Source: Oscillospiraceae bacterium
GTDB taxonomy: Bacteria; Bacillota; Clostridia; Oscillospirales; Oscillospiraceae
Assembly: GCA_020025345.1 (NCBI GenBank)
Contig: JAHHSH010000051.1
Span: forward strand, 1-11,729
Length of the DNA: 11,729 bases
Reading direction: 5' to 3'
Position numbers and translations under genes: made by a program. Below are positions 6,469 through 11,729 of this stretch, piece after piece; position 1 is the first letter of the stretch; the number at the start of each line of letters is the position of its first letter. Under the pieces are notes generated by a model. The model ran no database searches. It was not told the DNA's origin and was given only the letters and a program-made list of their open reading frames with translations.

Positions 6469-6497
6469 ATAATACTATAGACTTCCCGATTTTTCCA
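6469..6497 (-). promoter_or_regulatory. Promoter of cyuA
   Basis: On the minus strand: -10 TATTAT (6469-6474, 5 of 6), 17-base spacer, -35 TGGAAA (6492-6497, weak). The transcript would begin near 6462, leaving about 36 bases before the ATG at 6426. A weak -35 fits an activator-dependent gene. Confidence 0.5.
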
Positions 6498-6527
6498 GCC
6501 CCTTTCCCGCTTTATCTCGACTCCCCC

Positions 6528-6556
6528 TTGCAAATTTGCGGGATTTGTGATTAAAT
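6528..6556 (+). promoter_or_regulatory. Promoter of ridA with a palindrome over the -35
   Basis: -35 TTGCAA (6528-6533), 17-base spacer, -10 TTAAAT (6551-6556) preceded by TGA (extended -10). A 10-bp perfect palindrome GCAAATTTGC (6530-6539) overlaps the -35 and is a candidate operator. It lies between the two divergent promoters. Confidence 0.55.
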
Positions 6557-6634
6557 AAGTACGATTTCTATTTGCTGGAAGTACAGCACCGCTGCCCTTC
6601 CGATATCACCATTTTATCAAAGGAGAAAAACACC

Positions 6635-7003
6635 ATGAATATTCTGGAAACCAAGAATGCTCCCGGCGCCATCGGCCCCTATTCTCAGGGCATCGAGGTC
6701 AACGGCTTTGTCTTTACTTCCGGTCAGATCCCCGTAGATCCCGCCACCGGTAACATCCCCGAGGGCATCGCTGCTCAGGCAGAGCAGAGCTGCAAGAACG
6801 TGGGCGGCATTCTGGAGGCTGCTGGCGTTGGCTATGACAAGGTCATCAAGACCACTTGCTTCCTGGCCGACATGGGCGACTTTGCCGCTTTCAACGAGGT
6901 CTATGCCCGCTACTTCGTCTCCAAGCCCACTCGCAGCTGCGTTGCTGTGAAGGATCTGCCCAAGGGCGTCCTGTGCGAGGTGGAGGCCATCGCCGTTAAG
7001 TAA
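6635..7003 (+). CDS. ridA: RidA-family 2-iminobutanoate/2-iminopropanoate deaminase
   Basis: 122-residue YjgF/YER057c/UK114 (Rid) protein, expected to be a cytoplasmic homotrimer. RidA hydrolyses reactive enamines/imines released by PLP and iron-sulfur dehydratases to 2-oxoacids and ammonia, protecting PLP enzymes from 2-aminoacrylate damage. Seen: GPYSQG (14-19), FTSGQIPVDP (27-36), PTRSCVAV (98-105) with the substrate-binding R100 (equivalent to E. coli R105), C102, and E115 in CEVEAIAV, all at the spacing of the active archetype. Length matches the family. AAGGAG (6620-6625) lies 9 bases before the ATG at 6635; the in-frame upstream ATG at 6572 has no ribosome site. Codon use is highly biased, suggesting strong expression. 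It is divergent from the desulfidase gene. Confidence 0.95.
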   Translation: MNILETKNAPGAIGPYSQGIEVNGFVFTSGQIPVDPATGNIPEGIAAQAEQSCKNVGGILEAAGVGYDKVIKTTCFLADMGDFAAFNEVYARYFVSKPTRSCVAVKDLPKGVLCEVEAIAVK

Positions 7004-7014
7004 TGTTTTCTTTC

Positions 7015-7042
7015 AGTCGGGCCTTCGGGCCCGACTTTTTTT
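7015..7042 (+). terminator. Rho-independent terminator after ridA
   Basis: A 9-bp perfect stem AGTCGGGCC/GGCCCGACT (7015-7023, 7028-7036) closes a TTCG tetraloop, an exceptionally stable RNA loop, followed by seven T. It starts 12 bases after the ridA stop. Confidence 0.95.
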
Positions 7043-7079
7043 GTTTCTTCGACGAAAAAGGTGTTATTTTTTCTTCTAT

Positions 7080-7133
7080 TTCAACAAATGTTGAATTTTG
7101 ATTGACAATCAGTTGATATAGGCAGGATATGAT
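7080..7133 (+). promoter_or_regulatory. Promoter/operator region of the two-component operon
   Basis: A consensus -35 TTGACA lies at 7102-7107. The best -10 is TATGAT (7128-7133), but the spacer is 20 bases, longer than optimal; GGATAT at 17 bases is a poor alternative. Two inverted repeats crowd the area: TTCAACAAATGTTGAA (7080-7095, 7-bp arms) just upstream of the -35, and TGATTGACAATCA (7099-7111, 6-bp arms) directly over it. This fits a tightly regulated promoter. OmpR-type regulators usually use direct repeats, so another repressor or activator may act here. Confidence 0.5.
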
Positions 7134-7184
7134 AAGGATGGTAATATTAGGCCCTCTGGCGGCCGCCCCATCTCAAGGAAAGGA

Positions 7185-7868
7185 ATGGTCATCGCTATGT
7201 TTAGAATTTTGATTGCTGAGGACGACCGAGAACTGCGTCAGCTTTTTGAGCACGTTCTGGTCAAAAACGGCTATGCCGTGCAGGGTGTCGGCAACGGTGC
7301 CGAGGCACTGCAGGCGATGGACGAGGGCTATTTCGATCTCATCATCTCCGATATTATGATGCCGGAGATGAACGGCTACGAGCTGGCGGATTCCCTGCGT
7401 CAGGCCGGTGACAGCACCCCCGTGCTGATGATTACCGCCAAGTCTGAGTTTGACGATATGCGCATGGGGTTCCTCTCCGGCACAGACGACTACATGGTCA
7501 AGCCCGTGAATGTCAACGAGATGGTGCTACGGGTGGGTGCCCTATTGCGCCGCGCCCAGATGATCAACGAGCGCCGACAGGTCATCGGCTCGACCACCAT
7601 GGAGTGCGACTCGCTGACGGTGACGGTGGACGGCGTGAGCACGGTGCTGCCCCAAAAGGAGTTTATGCTCCTCTATAAAATGGCCTCCTTCCCCGGCAAG
7701 ATCTTCACCCGGCAGCAGCTGATGGATGAGATCTGGGGCTACAACTCCGACAGCGACACCCACACGGTGGATGTACACATCGGCCGATTGCGGGAGCGGT
7801 TCCGGGACAACAAGGATTTCCGGATCATCACCATGCGCGGCGTAGGCTATAAGGTGGTTCGGTCATGA
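7185..7868 (+). CDS. OmpR/PhoB-family response regulator
   Basis: 227-residue DNA-binding response regulator. Receiver domain about 5-120: acidic pocket E12-D13-D14, phospho-acceptor D56 (IISDIMMP), T84, and K106 (DYMVKP). Winged-helix output domain about 132-227 with family features: LPQKEFMLLYKMASFPGKIF, RQQLMDEIWG, THTVDVHIGRLRERF and the C-terminal ITMRGVGYKV wing. It controls transcription after phosphorylation by the kinase encoded next (4-base ATGA overlap). The start is uncertain: ATG at 7185 has AAGGA (7175-7179) 5 bases away. ATG at 7197 would begin MFRILI like most relatives (223 residues) with AAGGA (7180-7184) 12 bases away. Target genes are unknown; autoregulation and control of the downstream lipid genes are plausible. 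Confidence 0.95.
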   Translation: MVIAMFRILIAEDDRELRQLFEHVLVKNGYAVQGVGNGAEALQAMDEGYFDLIISDIMMPEMNGYELADSLRQAGDSTPVLMITAKSEFDDMRMGFLSGTDDYMVKPVNVNEMVLRVGALLRRAQMINERRQVIGSTTMECDSLTVTVDGVSTVLPQKEFMLLYKMASFPGKIFTRQQLMDEIWGYNSDSDTHTVDVHIGRLRERFRDNKDFRIITMRGVGYKVVRS

Positions 7869-8887
7869 AAGAAAAAGCTAAGAAAAAGCTGGGGCTGCGG
7901 CCTTACTATGTGCTGATCGCTCTGGCAGAAATCGCTATCGGTGCCGTGGTGGCAGTGCTCCTCAGCTGGCTTTTGGACAGCGTTTTCAATCTGCGCGTGT
8001 CTTCCCCCATCTGGGTTTTGGTATTCAGCATCATCCTCAGTTGTGTACTGGGCTATTTCCTCAGCATTTTGATCTTCTCCCCCATCACCCGCCTCAGTGA
8101 GGCAATGCAGCAGGTGAGCCGCGGCGACTTCTCCCATCAGCTGGAGACGCCCAACCGCGTCCGGGAAATCCGGGAGATTTATGACAACTTCAATCTCATG
8201 GTACAGGAGCTGAGCGCCACCGAGATCATTCAGACCGACTTTGTCTCCAATGTGTCCCATGAGTTCAAGACCCCCATCAACGCCATCGAGGGCTACGCCA
8301 CATTGCTGCAGGGCGGACAGCAGTCCCCGGAGCAGGCCATGTATGTGGAAAAAATCCTGCTGAACACCCACCGCCTCAATCAGCTGGTGGGCAACATTCT
8401 CCTTTTGAGCAAGGTGGATCACCAGTCGATCGACTCCAACCAGACGACGTTCCGTCTGGATGAGCAGATCCGGCAGGCCATCGTCCTGCTGGAGCCCAAA
8501 TGGGAGGCCAAGGAGATTGAACTCGATGTGAATCTGGACTCCGTGGACTTCACCGGTAACGAGAGTATGCTCCTCCATGTGTGGATCAACCTCTTGGACA
8601 ACGCCATTAAATATGATCCCTTTGCCGGTATGGTGAGTCTGTGCCTGGAAAAACAGGCGCAGCAAATCGTTTTCACCATCGAGGACACCGGCCCGGGCAT
8701 TGCTCCGGAGGCGCAAAAACATATCTTCGATAAATTTTATCAGAGTGACAGCTCTCACACCACAGAGGGCAACGGATTGGGTCTGGCACTGACAAAGCGG
8801 GTACTGGATACCTGCGGCGGTCAAATCTGGGTGGAAAACCTGCCGGAAGCAGGCTGCCGCTTCACTGTGACTCTGCCAATTGCTTAA
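7865..8887 (+). CDS. Membrane sensor histidine kinase with almost no extracellular domain
   Basis: 340 residues. Two membrane segments (about 14-38 and 48-72) are joined by only about ten residues, so there is no periplasmic-type sensor domain. Then: HAMP linker (about 70-122, SPITRLSEAMQQVSRGDF), HisKA with phospho-acceptor H132 in VSHEFKTPINAIEG, and HATPase_c with N-box NLLDNAIKYDP (242-252), G1 EDTGPGIA (273-280), F-box FDKFYQSD (288-295) and G2 GNGLGLAL (302-309). All catalytic motifs are intact. It phosphorylates the regulator encoded upstream, with translational coupling by ATGA. The tiny loop resembles intramembrane-sensing kinases, which respond to membrane state or to a partner membrane protein (inference). 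The downstream DegV and PAP2 genes are candidate partners or outputs. Confidence 0.95.
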   Translation: MKEKAKKKLGLRPYYVLIALAEIAIGAVVAVLLSWLLDSVFNLRVSSPIWVLVFSIILSCVLGYFLSILIFSPITRLSEAMQQVSRGDFSHQLETPNRVREIREIYDNFNLMVQELSATEIIQTDFVSNVSHEFKTPINAIEGYATLLQGGQQSPEQAMYVEKILLNTHRLNQLVGNILLLSKVDHQSIDSNQTTFRLDEQIRQAIVLLEPKWEAKEIELDVNLDSVDFTGNESMLLHVWINLLDNAIKYDPFAGMVSLCLEKQAQQIVFTIEDTGPGIAPEAQKHIFDKFYQSDSSHTTEGNGLGLALTKRVLDTCGGQIWVENLPEAGCRFTVTLPIA

Positions 8888-8931
8888 TACATCCGTTTTG
8901 GCAACGCGGACACAAGGAGGTTCTTTTTTCA

Positions 8932-9777
8932 ATGTCCAAAATCAAAATCACCTGCGACTCCACCTGTGATCTTACGGAGGCGCTCTATCGCGAAAATAAT
9001 GTGGATGTCATCCCCCTCAGTGTGACTCTCGGCGACACGGTATACCGCGACGGCGTGGATGTCACATCCCAGCAGCTCTTCGACTATGTGTCCAAGAACG
9101 GTACGCTCCCCATGACCTCTGCCATCTCCGTGGGCGAATATCTGGACGTATGGGGCAAGTATGTAGAGGACGGCTACGATGTGGTACACATCAACATCTC
9201 CAGCAACCTCTCCACTTCCTACCAGAACGCCTGTCTGGCAGCCAAGGGGCTGGGCCACATCTATGTGGTGGACAGCCAAAGTCTCTCCAGCGGCAGCGGC
9301 CTTCTGGTTTTGGAAGCCGCCCGCATGATCCGCGAGGGCATGGAAGCCCCTGCCATTAAGGAAAAACTGGACATGATCCGGGAGCATCTGGACATCAGCT
9401 TCGTGCTGCAGACGCTGGAATATCTGCAAAAGGGCGGGCGCTGTTCCAGCGTGACAGCCCTGGGCGCCCGGGCTTTGCAGCTGCGTCCGGAGATCCGTGT
9501 CCGGGACGGCGGCATGATCGTGGGCAAAAAGTACCGGGGCAACATGGAGAAGTCCGTGCTGGCCTATATTCGCGGCCGGCTGGAAGGCCGCACCGACATC
9601 GATCCTGCGCGCATTATTATCACATATTCCTCTGCCCCCGACGAATTGGTGGAGAAGGCCATCGCTCTTGTGAAAGAGCTGCAGCCTTTTGAAGAGGTCA
9701 CTGTTACTCATGCCGGCTGCACCATTTGCAGCCACTGCGGCCCCAATTGCTTGGGTGTATTGATGATGACGAAATGA
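8932..9777 (+). CDS. DegV-family fatty-acid-binding protein
   Basis: 281-residue cytoplasmic protein of the DegV family. Members bind a fatty acid between two domains; FakB proteins present it to the kinase FakA for phosphorylation and use in phospholipid synthesis. Seen: N-terminal ITCDSTCDL (6-14), PLSVTLGD (28-35), LPMTSAISVGEY (59-70) with the ligand-contacting T-S pair, INISSNLSTSYQNA (87-100), YVVDSQSLSSGSGLLV (111-126), LQKGGRCSSV (165-174), and C-terminal THAGCTICSHCGPNCLGV (259-276). That end has four closely spaced cysteines (263, 266, 269, 273), more than usual. AAGGAGG (8914-8920) lies 11 bases before the ATG. It follows the kinase by 44 bases with no terminator, so it is in the same operon. 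Whether a FakA partner exists cannot be seen here. Confidence 0.93.
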   Translation: MSKIKITCDSTCDLTEALYRENNVDVIPLSVTLGDTVYRDGVDVTSQQLFDYVSKNGTLPMTSAISVGEYLDVWGKYVEDGYDVVHINISSNLSTSYQNACLAAKGLGHIYVVDSQSLSSGSGLLVLEAARMIREGMEAPAIKEKLDMIREHLDISFVLQTLEYLQKGGRCSSVTALGARALQLRPEIRVRDGGMIVGKKYRGNMEKSVLAYIRGRLEGRTDIDPARIIITYSSAPDELVEKAIALVKELQPFEEVTVTHAGCTICSHCGPNCLGVLMMTK

Positions 9778-10463
9778 CAAATACAACTTTATCCCCCCGC
9801 AAAATCAAACCCGATGCCGATTGGCGTCAATTCCGGCTCCGCCGTATCAACGAGGAGCCTTACCGCCACGCATGGCTGCTGCTGTTCTGGCCCATCTTCG
9901 GCTTGCTGTTCGGCTTCGTAGAGCGCTACTATCCGGTGCAGAACTACCATGCCATGTACTGTCCGCTGGACGACGTCATCCCTTTCAACGAGATCTTCCT
10001 CCTCCCCTACCTCTTCTGGTTCCTCTATCTGGGCGGCACAGTGGTATTTCTCTTCTTCTATGACACTAAGGCGTTCCGGCGCATGATGTACTTCACCATG
10101 TTCACCTACGCCGTCACCATCGCCGTCTACTTCCTCTTTCCCACCTGCCAGGAACTGCGTCCCCTGGAATTTTCCAGAGACAACTTCCTCACCCAGTTTA
10201 TGGCCGCTTTCTACGCCTTCGATACCAACACCAACGTATGCCCATCCCTCCATGTGATCGGCTCGGTGGTCGCTATGCTGGGCGGTCTCGACTGCAAATG
10301 GCTGCAAAGCCGCGGCTGGAAAATTTTCTTTGTGGTTTCCGCTGTACTTATCAGTATTTCCACTGTTTTCCTCAAGCAGCATTCCCTGCTGGATGTGCTG
10401 TGGGCCATCCCCCTGTGCATTGTGGGCTGGCTGCTGTTCTATGTGTGGAAGAAAAAAAGTTAA
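9774..10463 (+). CDS. PAP2-like membrane protein (PAP2_3-type)
   Basis: 229-residue integral membrane protein related to PAP2 lipid phosphatases/phosphotransferases. Hydrophobic segments lie at about 33-49, 72-95, 103-122, 160-172, 183-199 and 207-225. Catalytic-type motifs: FPTCQELRP (122-130), CPSLHVIGS (156-164; H160), and STVFLKQHSLLDV (196-208; H203, D207). The KQH...D form is typical of the inositol-phosphoceramide-synthase-like PAP2 branch rather than of the smaller phosphatase at 118-612. Its ATG overlaps the DegV stop (ATGA), with no strong ribosome site, so translation is probably coupled. The in-frame ATG at 9726 inside degV is less likely. It is the last gene of the two-component operon. 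The substrate is unknown; a lipid phosphate or headgroup transfer is the family expectation. Confidence 0.9.
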   Translation: MTNTTLSPRKIKPDADWRQFRLRRINEEPYRHAWLLLFWPIFGLLFGFVERYYPVQNYHAMYCPLDDVIPFNEIFLLPYLFWFLYLGGTVVFLFFYDTKAFRRMMYFTMFTYAVTIAVYFLFPTCQELRPLEFSRDNFLTQFMAAFYAFDTNTNVCPSLHVIGSVVAMLGGLDCKWLQSRGWKIFFVVSAVLISISTVFLKQHSLLDVLWAIPLCIVGWLLFYVWKKKS

Positions 10464-10472
10464 GCTGCATCT

Positions 10473-10504
10473 AAGGAGTGTCTCCACCGGGACGCTCCTT
10501 TTTT
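10473..10504 (+). terminator. Terminator of the two-component/lipid operon
   Basis: A 10-bp stem (10473-10482 with 10491-10500, including one G-U pair), an 8-base loop and a T-run to 10504. It starts 9 bases after the stop of the PAP2-like gene. Confidence 0.88.
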
Positions 10505-10524
10505 CTTTCTCTCCTCTTTCCGCA

Positions 10525-10558
10525 GGAAGGCACGGCATTTTGCACGATTCTGCCTTTC
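10525..10558. repeat. Inverted repeat downstream of the operon
   Basis: GGAAGGCA (10525-10532) can pair with TGCCTTTC (10551-10558), 8 bp with one G-U, around an 18-base loop. A short T-run follows (CGCCTTTTGG). It may be a weak back-up terminator or a chance repeat. Confidence 0.25.
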
Positions 10559-10619
10559 GCCTTTTGGTAGCTATGACAACGAAATACGGGAAAACTCTGT
10601 AGCAAATTACACTTAATTG

Positions 10620-10628
10620 TGTTATAAT
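10620..10628 (+). promoter_or_regulatory. Extended -10 promoter of the racemase-family gene
   Basis: A perfect TATAAT (10623-10628) is preceded by TGT, giving an extended -10. The base stretch 17 bases upstream, TAGCAA (10600-10605), is a weak -35. Interrupted half-sites ACAC (10609-10612) and GTGT (10619-10622) flank the -10 approach and could bind a repressor. The leader would be about 25 bases. Confidence 0.6.
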
Positions 10629-10660
10629 TGATTTAATATTTAGTCGTGAGGCGATGCAAC

Positions 10661-11729
10661 ATGAATCGTCAATTTCCCAGACTTACGGTCAATTTATCCG
10701 TTCTGCGACAAAATATGCTGCGGGTCACAGGCCTTTGCCATGACGCCGGGATTCAGGTCTGCGGTGTGATCAAGGGCTGCGGCGGCCTGCCGCCGGTGGC
10801 ACGGCTTTTCCGCCTGTGCGGTGCGTCCGAACTGGGCAGCAGCCGCATCGAGCAGATCATTGCCTGCCGGGAGGCCGGTATCCCCGGTCCCTATCTGCTG
10901 CTGCGCATTCCAATGTTCTCCGAACTGGAGGATGTAGTGCGCTGGTGCGACACTTCTTTGCAAAGCGAGCTTTCTGTTCTCAATGCTCTGGAGGTGACAT
11001 GCCAACGGCTGGGCATGACGCATCGCGTCATTGTGATGGTCGATCTGGGGGATCTGCGCGAGGGCTTTTGGAATCACGACGAAATGGTGGAAGTCTGCGT
11101 CCATGTGGAAAAGGCTTTGCCGCATGTACATCTGGCCGGTATCGGCGTGAATCTGGGCTGCTATGGCTCCATTCAGCCCACGGCGGACAAGATGAAGGCG
11201 CTTTTGACCATCACCCACCATGTGGAAGCCCGCATCGGGCGGAAGCTGGAGGTGATCTCCGGCGGTGCATCCAGCTCCTACACGCTGGTGCACTGGGGAA
11301 CCATGCCCGAGGGCATTAACCATCTGCGAATCGGCGAGACGGTGCTTAACGCCCGCGACCTTCCCTATGTGTGGAAAATCCCCAACATGGGACTGCGTCC
11401 GGACACCATGGTGCTACAGGCCGAGGTGGTGGAAATCAAGACAAAGCCCACCTATCCTGTCGGCAATATCATCATCGACGCTTTCGGTAACAAACCCACC
11501 TATGTGGATCGCGGCTTCCGAAAGCGCTGTATCGTGGCGCTGGGACGCGCCGATGTCGGCGATGTGGAGCAGCTGATCCCCCGGGATAAGGGCATCACGG
11601 TACTGGGCGGCTCCTCCGACCACTGCATTCTGGATATTGAGGATTGCAAACGGGATCTGCAAATCGGCGATGTCGTGGACTTCCTGCTCTCCTACCCCAA
11701 TATGCTCTACGCCACGGCACGAAACGATC
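10661..11729 (+). CDS. Alanine/ornithine racemase-family PLP enzyme (3' end cut by window)
   Basis: 356 codons are visible and the frame is still open at the right edge; relatives have about 350-370 residues, so little is missing. It is a fold-type III PLP enzyme of the alanine-racemase superfamily, in the branch containing clostridial ornithine racemase (Orr) and YhfX. Seen: FPRLTVNLSVLRQNM (5-19), PLP lysine K38 in CGVIKGCGG, LRIPMFSELEDV (81-92), MVDLGDLREGFW (126-137), ISGGASSSY (199-207), and C-terminal beta domain with DAFGNKP and GGSSDH (316-321). These blocks match Orr more closely than biosynthetic Alr. Expected reaction: racemisation of a basic or small amino acid using PLP; substrate specificity cannot be read from sequence. 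GAGG (10648-10651) lies 9 bases before the ATG. It has its own promoter. The ornithine-fermentation partners are not in view. Confidence 0.88.
   Translation, partial: MNRQFPRLTVNLSVLRQNMLRVTGLCHDAGIQVCGVIKGCGGLPPVARLFRLCGASELGSSRIEQIIACREAGIPGPYLLLRIPMFSELEDVVRWCDTSLQSELSVLNALEVTCQRLGMTHRVIVMVDLGDLREGFWNHDEMVEVCVHVEKALPHVHLAGIGVNLGCYGSIQPTADKMKALLTITHHVEARIGRKLEVISGGASSSYTLVHWGTMPEGINHLRIGETVLNARDLPYVWKIPNMGLRPDTMVLQAEVVEIKTKPTYPVGNIIIDAFGNKPTYVDRGFRKRCIVALGRADVGDVEQLIPRDKGITVLGGSSDHCILDIEDCKRDLQIGDVVDFLLSYPNMLYATARND

Noticed and set aside
5116..6480. 454-codon plus-strand frame opposite cyuA
   Set aside because: Histidine/glutamine-rich nonsense with no recognisable motif; it starts inside a terminator hairpin and the minus strand encodes a clear desulfidase.
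7847..10538. Long minus-strand frames opposite the kinase, degV and PAP2-like genes (7847-8932, 8929-9786, 9789-10538)
   Set aside because: Each follows the boundaries of a plus-strand gene with clear family motifs. They look artefactual products of GC-rich codon bias, not an antisense operon.
1..11729. CRISPR array, transposase, integrase, phage or toxin-antitoxin genes
   Set aside because: No regularly spaced repeats, no transposase or integrase motifs, and no small paired genes of that kind were found on either strand.

Overview
The window looks like chromosomal DNA from an anaerobic, GC-rich Firmicute, probably class Clostridia and an Oscillospiraceae-type gut lineage. This is an inference from AGGAGG-like ribosome sites, GTG starts, TATAAT/extended -10 promoters, compact U-tailed terminators, and gene families such as the short clostridial CstA, an anaerobic cysteine desulfidase, a DegV protein and an ornithine-racemase-type PLP enzyme. 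I see no phage, insertion sequence, CRISPR array, tRNA or rRNA.

Layout. 118-612 (+) is a small PAP2 phosphatase. It ends at a 38-bp perfect palindrome shared as terminator with the convergent 692-1744 (-), a divergent RsmH-type 16S rRNA methyltransferase with a basic N-terminal extension. A long intergenic region (about 1745-2493) carries a good rsmH promoter, inverted repeats, a cstA promoter and a possible 11-codon leader ORF whose stop overlaps the cstA start. 2494-3978 (+) is cstA. 4044-5042 (+) is an unrecognised membrane protein. Two back-to-back hairpins separate it from 5134-6426 (-), a CyuA/CdsA-type L-cysteine desulfidase.

The desulfidase is divergent from 6635-7003 (+), ridA. The two fit together: desulfidases and dehydratases release 2-aminoacrylate/2-iminopropanoate, which RidA hydrolyses to pyruvate. 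CstA-family proteins import pyruvate or peptides, so this part of the window may centre on amino-acid and pyruvate use, though that wider link is inference.

7185-10463 (+) reads as one transcription unit: OmpR-type response regulator, histidine kinase almost without an external sensor domain, DegV fatty-acid-binding protein, and a second, different PAP2-like membrane protein. The first two and last two genes overlap by 4 and 4 bases; a terminator follows. This looks like a two-component system coupled to lipid or envelope functions. The last gene, 10661 to the right edge (+), is an alanine/ornithine-racemase-family PLP enzyme that is nearly complete at the window end.

I found no clearly new multi-gene system. 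The best leads are the cstA leader region, the cyuA-ridA divergent pair, the unrecognised 332-residue protein, the divergent RsmH form, and the sensor-less kinase/DegV/PAP2 operon.
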